Source: Acinetobacter sp. UBA3106 | Lineage (GTDB): Bacteria > Pseudomonadota > Gammaproteobacteria > Pseudomonadales > Moraxellaceae | DNA length: 64,000 nt | Assembly (NCBI GenBank): GCA_002365595.1 | Contig: DFAM01000010.1 | Location: 1 to 64,000, forward strand | Direction of reading: 5' to 3' | Shown here: positions 62,126 through 64,000 of the stretch, one piece after another | Layout of the letters: every line of letters begins with the position of its first letter | Numbering within the stretch: the first letter of the stretch is position 1 | Program-made: the position numbers and the translations under genes | The notes under the pieces: model-generated | The model's input: the letters and a program-made list of their open reading frames with translations, nothing else | Database searches by the model: none | What the model was told of the DNA's origin: nothing

Positions 62126-62362
62126 GTGAGCGATATCGAACTACGTATCAAACAAGCGGTTGCAGAACAACTTGGTCTTAAAGCTGAAGAGATTAAAAAC
62201 GAAGCATCTTTCATGGATGACTTAGGTGCTGACTCTTTGGACTTAGTTGAGCTTGTTATGTCTTTCGAAAATGATTTTGACATCACTATCCCTGATGAAG
62301 ATTCTAACGAAATCACCACTGTTCAATCAGCTATTGACTATGTTTCTAAGAAACTAGGTTAA
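62126..62362 (+). CDS. acpP: Acyl carrier protein
   Basis: Carries growing acyl chains on a 4'-phosphopantetheine arm. The best start is the GTG at 62126 (VSDIELRIKQAVAEQLG, 78 residues): GAGGAG sits nine bases upstream, and an ATG at 62111 lies inside that region and adds residues the family lacks. The phosphopantetheine serine is in DLGADSLDLVELVM. The protein is strongly acidic. A 71-base gap after fabG and a terminator after the gene allow separate high-level expression. Confidence 0.97.
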   Translation: MSDIELRIKQAVAEQLGLKAEEIKNEASFMDDLGADSLDLVELVMSFENDFDITIPDEDSNEITTVQSAIDYVSKKLG

Positions 62363-62390
62363 TTGTTGTTTCAGCTCTGCTGAATATGAA

Positions 62391-62419
62391 GAAGCCACCT
62401 TTTAGGTGGCTTCTTTATT
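62391..62419 (+). terminator. acpP terminator
   Basis: GAAGCCACCT pairs with AGGTGGCTTC around TTT, followed by TTATT. The MITE-like element begins directly afterwards. Confidence 0.9.
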
Positions 62420-62690
62420 TAGGGTCTGTTGACAATTCGTCTATGTTTGCGACTACGAGTATTTTTTAGAGGATACAAGGCGTGTACTACAAAATTTAGT
62501 CATTCTAAATGCGTAGTTCACAACGACGTAGCATCAAAAAATACTCTAGTCCCGAAGGGTTGTGGCTAAAATTATTCCAGTCTTCGTTATGAAATTTAAA
62601 AATGGAACCACCATTCTTTGCATTTCATTCCTCGCCTGCTCAATTTTAGCCCACAACGCAAGCCATTTATGAAATGTCAATAGACCCTAA
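62420..62690. mobile_element. 271-bp MITE-like element with two internal hairpins
   Basis: The ends form a 16-bp inverted repeat with one mismatch: TTAGGGTCTGTTGACA (62420-62435) and TGTCAATAGACCCTAA (62675-62690). Inside are two more palindromes. The first has GAGTATTTTTT (62458-62468) with AAAAAATACTC (62537-62547). The second has GTTGTGGCTAAAATT (62560-62574) with its near-complement at 62642-62657. There is no coding sequence and no clear target duplication. It looks like a non-autonomous, folded repeat moved by a transposase elsewhere. The remaining 127 bases to kbp hold nothing I can name. Confidence 0.75.
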
Positions 62691-62817
62691 TCACCTAAAT
62701 GACAATTACATATCTTTACTGTTGCTTGACCAAAGACAACCTTCCTATGAATAAATTTTATGTATAAAAAAAGGATGCCGTTTCAAATCGCATGAATAAT
62801 AATGATGGAGAAGTACA

Positions 62818-63300
62818 ATGGGTCTTTTTGATTTTGTAAAAGGTATTGGTAAAAAAAATACAGCACCAGCAGAACCACAGCCAGCTCCGGCCACACCTAC
62901 CACTCCAGCAGAACCTTCTGCACAAGAAATCGCAAACAAGCTTCTGGGACATATCAAAGCATTAGGTTTGCCTGTAAAAGGGCTATCTGTCAGTTATAAC
63001 GGAAATAGCGATCTGGCGACCATTAAAGGGCAAGTACAAAGCCAGGCAGACCGCGAAAAAATTATTTTAGCCGTCGGAAATGTAGATCATGTGGCGAAAG
63101 TGGATGATCAGATGACTGTTGCTACGCCAGAACCGGCAAGTAAATTCTATACGGTTAAATCAGGCGATACCCTGTCCAAGATTTCAAAAGAATATTATGG
63201 CGATGCCAATCAATATAACAAAATATTTGAGGCTAACCGTCCGTTATTAAAAGATGCGGATGATATTTTCCCTGGTCAAGTACTGCGTATTCCGACTTAA
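62818..63300 (+). CDS. kbp: BON-LysM protein, Kbp (YgaU)-like
   Basis: A 160-residue protein with MGLFDFVKGIGKK at the start, an Ala/Pro-rich spacer, a BON domain (about 45-105: LPVKGLSVSYNGNSDLATIK) and a C-terminal LysM domain (FYTVKSGDTLSKISKEYYGD). This is the layout of E. coli Kbp (YgaU), a potassium-binding protein. There is no signal peptide, so it is cytoplasmic despite the LysM domain. Potassium binding is inferred from the family. Confidence 0.9.
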   Translation: MGLFDFVKGIGKKNTAPAEPQPAPATPTTPAEPSAQEIANKLLGHIKALGLPVKGLSVSYNGNSDLATIKGQVQSQADREKIILAVGNVDHVAKVDDQMTVATPEPASKFYTVKSGDTLSKISKEYYGDANQYNKIFEANRPLLKDADDIFPGQVLRIPT

Positions 63301-63312
63301 GCTGGACGCTAT

Positions 63313-63339
63313 AAAAAAGGCGCTTCGAGCGCCTTTTTT
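63313..63339. terminator. Bidirectional terminator after kbp
   Basis: AAAAAAGGCGC pairs with GCGCCTTTTTT around TTCGA, between converging genes. Confidence 0.92.
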
Positions 63340-63940
63340 ATCGTAATTTGTGTTGTAGTTTAAGTCGGGCAAGTTGTTTCTTATCTAAAAATTTTTTAGG
63401 GTCCAAATAATAGTGTTGCACCAGAATCTGAATCAATTTTCTGCGATTCTCTTTGTTGAACATATTCAGGTCAATATGTGCCATTTTGTATTGCTTGCGA
63501 AACTCAGGTTTTAAAATAAAGCCGATACTACTCGTTTTCCACTGTTGCTCTTGGCTAGAGAGTTGTACTCCAGATGAGTTAAGGGCGCGATATTTTAATA
63601 TGTGGGAAGAGTAAAGCTGAGTCCTTAACAGCTTATTGCGTTGCACCAGTTTCTTGAGCTTTATTCCAAAACTTTGAATAGAGATGGTTTGGCTGGTCAC
63701 TACCAATTTCATATTCATTGCCATCAATGCCAGCATCAGGATGAACAGGACCATGAACCAGCCCGACATGGATTGATGCAATAAATACTGCATCAGACTG
63801 CTCAAATCCTGAACCAGAGCAAAAGGACTAACTGAGTGCTGTGCTAAAACAATCAATATGGCAGGAATAAAGATTAACCCGATAAAATAACGGGGCAGAT
63901 AATGACATTGAAATAGTGGATATTCAGTTGCTATGTCCAT
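63338..63940 (-). CDS. Membrane protein of unknown function
   Basis: No family was recognised with confidence. The 200-residue protein has two membrane helices: YFIGLIFIPAILIVLAQ (about 18-34) and GWFMVLFILMLALMAMNMKL (about 60-79). Next comes a short beta-rich stretch (LVVTSQTISIQSFGIKLKKL) that could be a PH-like domain, and a very basic C-terminus (KKQLARLKLQHKLR). The two-helix plus PH-like layout occurs in several uncharacterised bacterial membrane proteins. AAAGGTGA precedes the ATG. It converges on kbp. Confidence 0.7.
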   Translation of the reverse strand: MDIATEYPLFQCHYLPRYFIGLIFIPAILIVLAQHSVSPFALVQDLSSLMQYLLHQSMSGWFMVLFILMLALMAMNMKLVVTSQTISIQSFGIKLKKLVQRNKLLRTQLYSSHILKYRALNSSGVQLSSQEQQWKTSSIGFILKPEFRKQYKMAHIDLNMFNKENRRKLIQILVQHYYLDPKKFLDKKQLARLKLQHKLR

Positions 63941-64000
63941 GAATCATCACCTTTCAAGAAAAGTATAAATAGGGCGTGAAGGCTATTTTTATTGCAATGG

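Overview
This is a chromosomal window from a gammaproteobacterium of the genus Acinetobacter, or a very close relative. The evidence is: the six-gene fil cluster, which I know from Acinetobacter annotations; an Acinetobacter-style pdif recombination site; SMC-ScpA-ScpB in place of MukBEF; a short-form HisG; and AT-rich, gene-dense sequence. The species cannot be fixed from sequence alone. No tRNA, rRNA, CRISPR array, prophage or complete insertion sequence was seen.

Layout. 0-7.3 kb: rpoN, a short ribosome hibernation factor, ibaG-murA-hisG, then hisD and hisC; hisC is bracketed by two members of a palindromic repeat family. 7.4-8.7 kb: pabB on the minus strand. 9.0-17.3 kb: filABCDEF, a poorly characterised envelope system whose composition resembles the Pseudomonas Fap functional-amyloid exporter. 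17.3-24.3 kb: two NUDIX hydrolases, a gamma-carbonic anhydrase, tsaB, uppP, rsmJ, a membrane-anchored C13 peptidase, S-formylglutathione hydrolase and a DUF2218-like protein. 24.5-28.8 kb: rpe, a five-copy array of DnaA-box-like 12-mers, and a copper-resistance trio (CopL-like protein, copA, copB). 28.9-31.6 kb: a guanidine-II riboswitch controlling gdx, then ogt, a NERD-domain protein and dusC. 31.6-34.7 kb: an AT-rich island with a small membrane-protein gene next to a near-consensus XerC/XerD (pdif) site, then a ypjD/ccsA-like gene and ffh. 34.9-38.5 kb: two tandem RBBP9-type hydrolases, the first without its catalytic serine, then coaX, birA and a TauE-type permease. 38.9-47.3 kb: a GntR regulator, smc-zipA, ligA and rlmF. 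47.7-53.7 kb: a bacterioferritin without the haem methionine, a peroxiredoxin, and a biotin locus (BioH-like hydrolase, bioA-bioF-bioC-bioD). 53.8-56.4 kb: rluB-scpB-scpA on the minus strand. 56.8-59.2 kb: an acetyltransferase, a small protein, yciO and epmC. 59.3-62.4 kb: yceD-rpmF and fabD-fabG-acpP. 62.4-64 kb: a 271-bp MITE-like element, kbp and an unknown membrane protein.

Functional links. murA, uppP and kbp concern the envelope. smc, scpA, scpB, zipA and ligA concern chromosome and division. bioA/F/C/D, the BioH-like hydrolase and the monofunctional birA concern biotin. hisG, hisD and hisC are three scattered histidine genes. The observations most worth following are the Fap-like reading of the fil operon, the pdif site with its orphan gene, the 12-bp DnaA-box array, the serine-less hydrolase paralogue, and the two-hairpin MITE-like element. 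All family assignments were made by reading motifs, without database searches.
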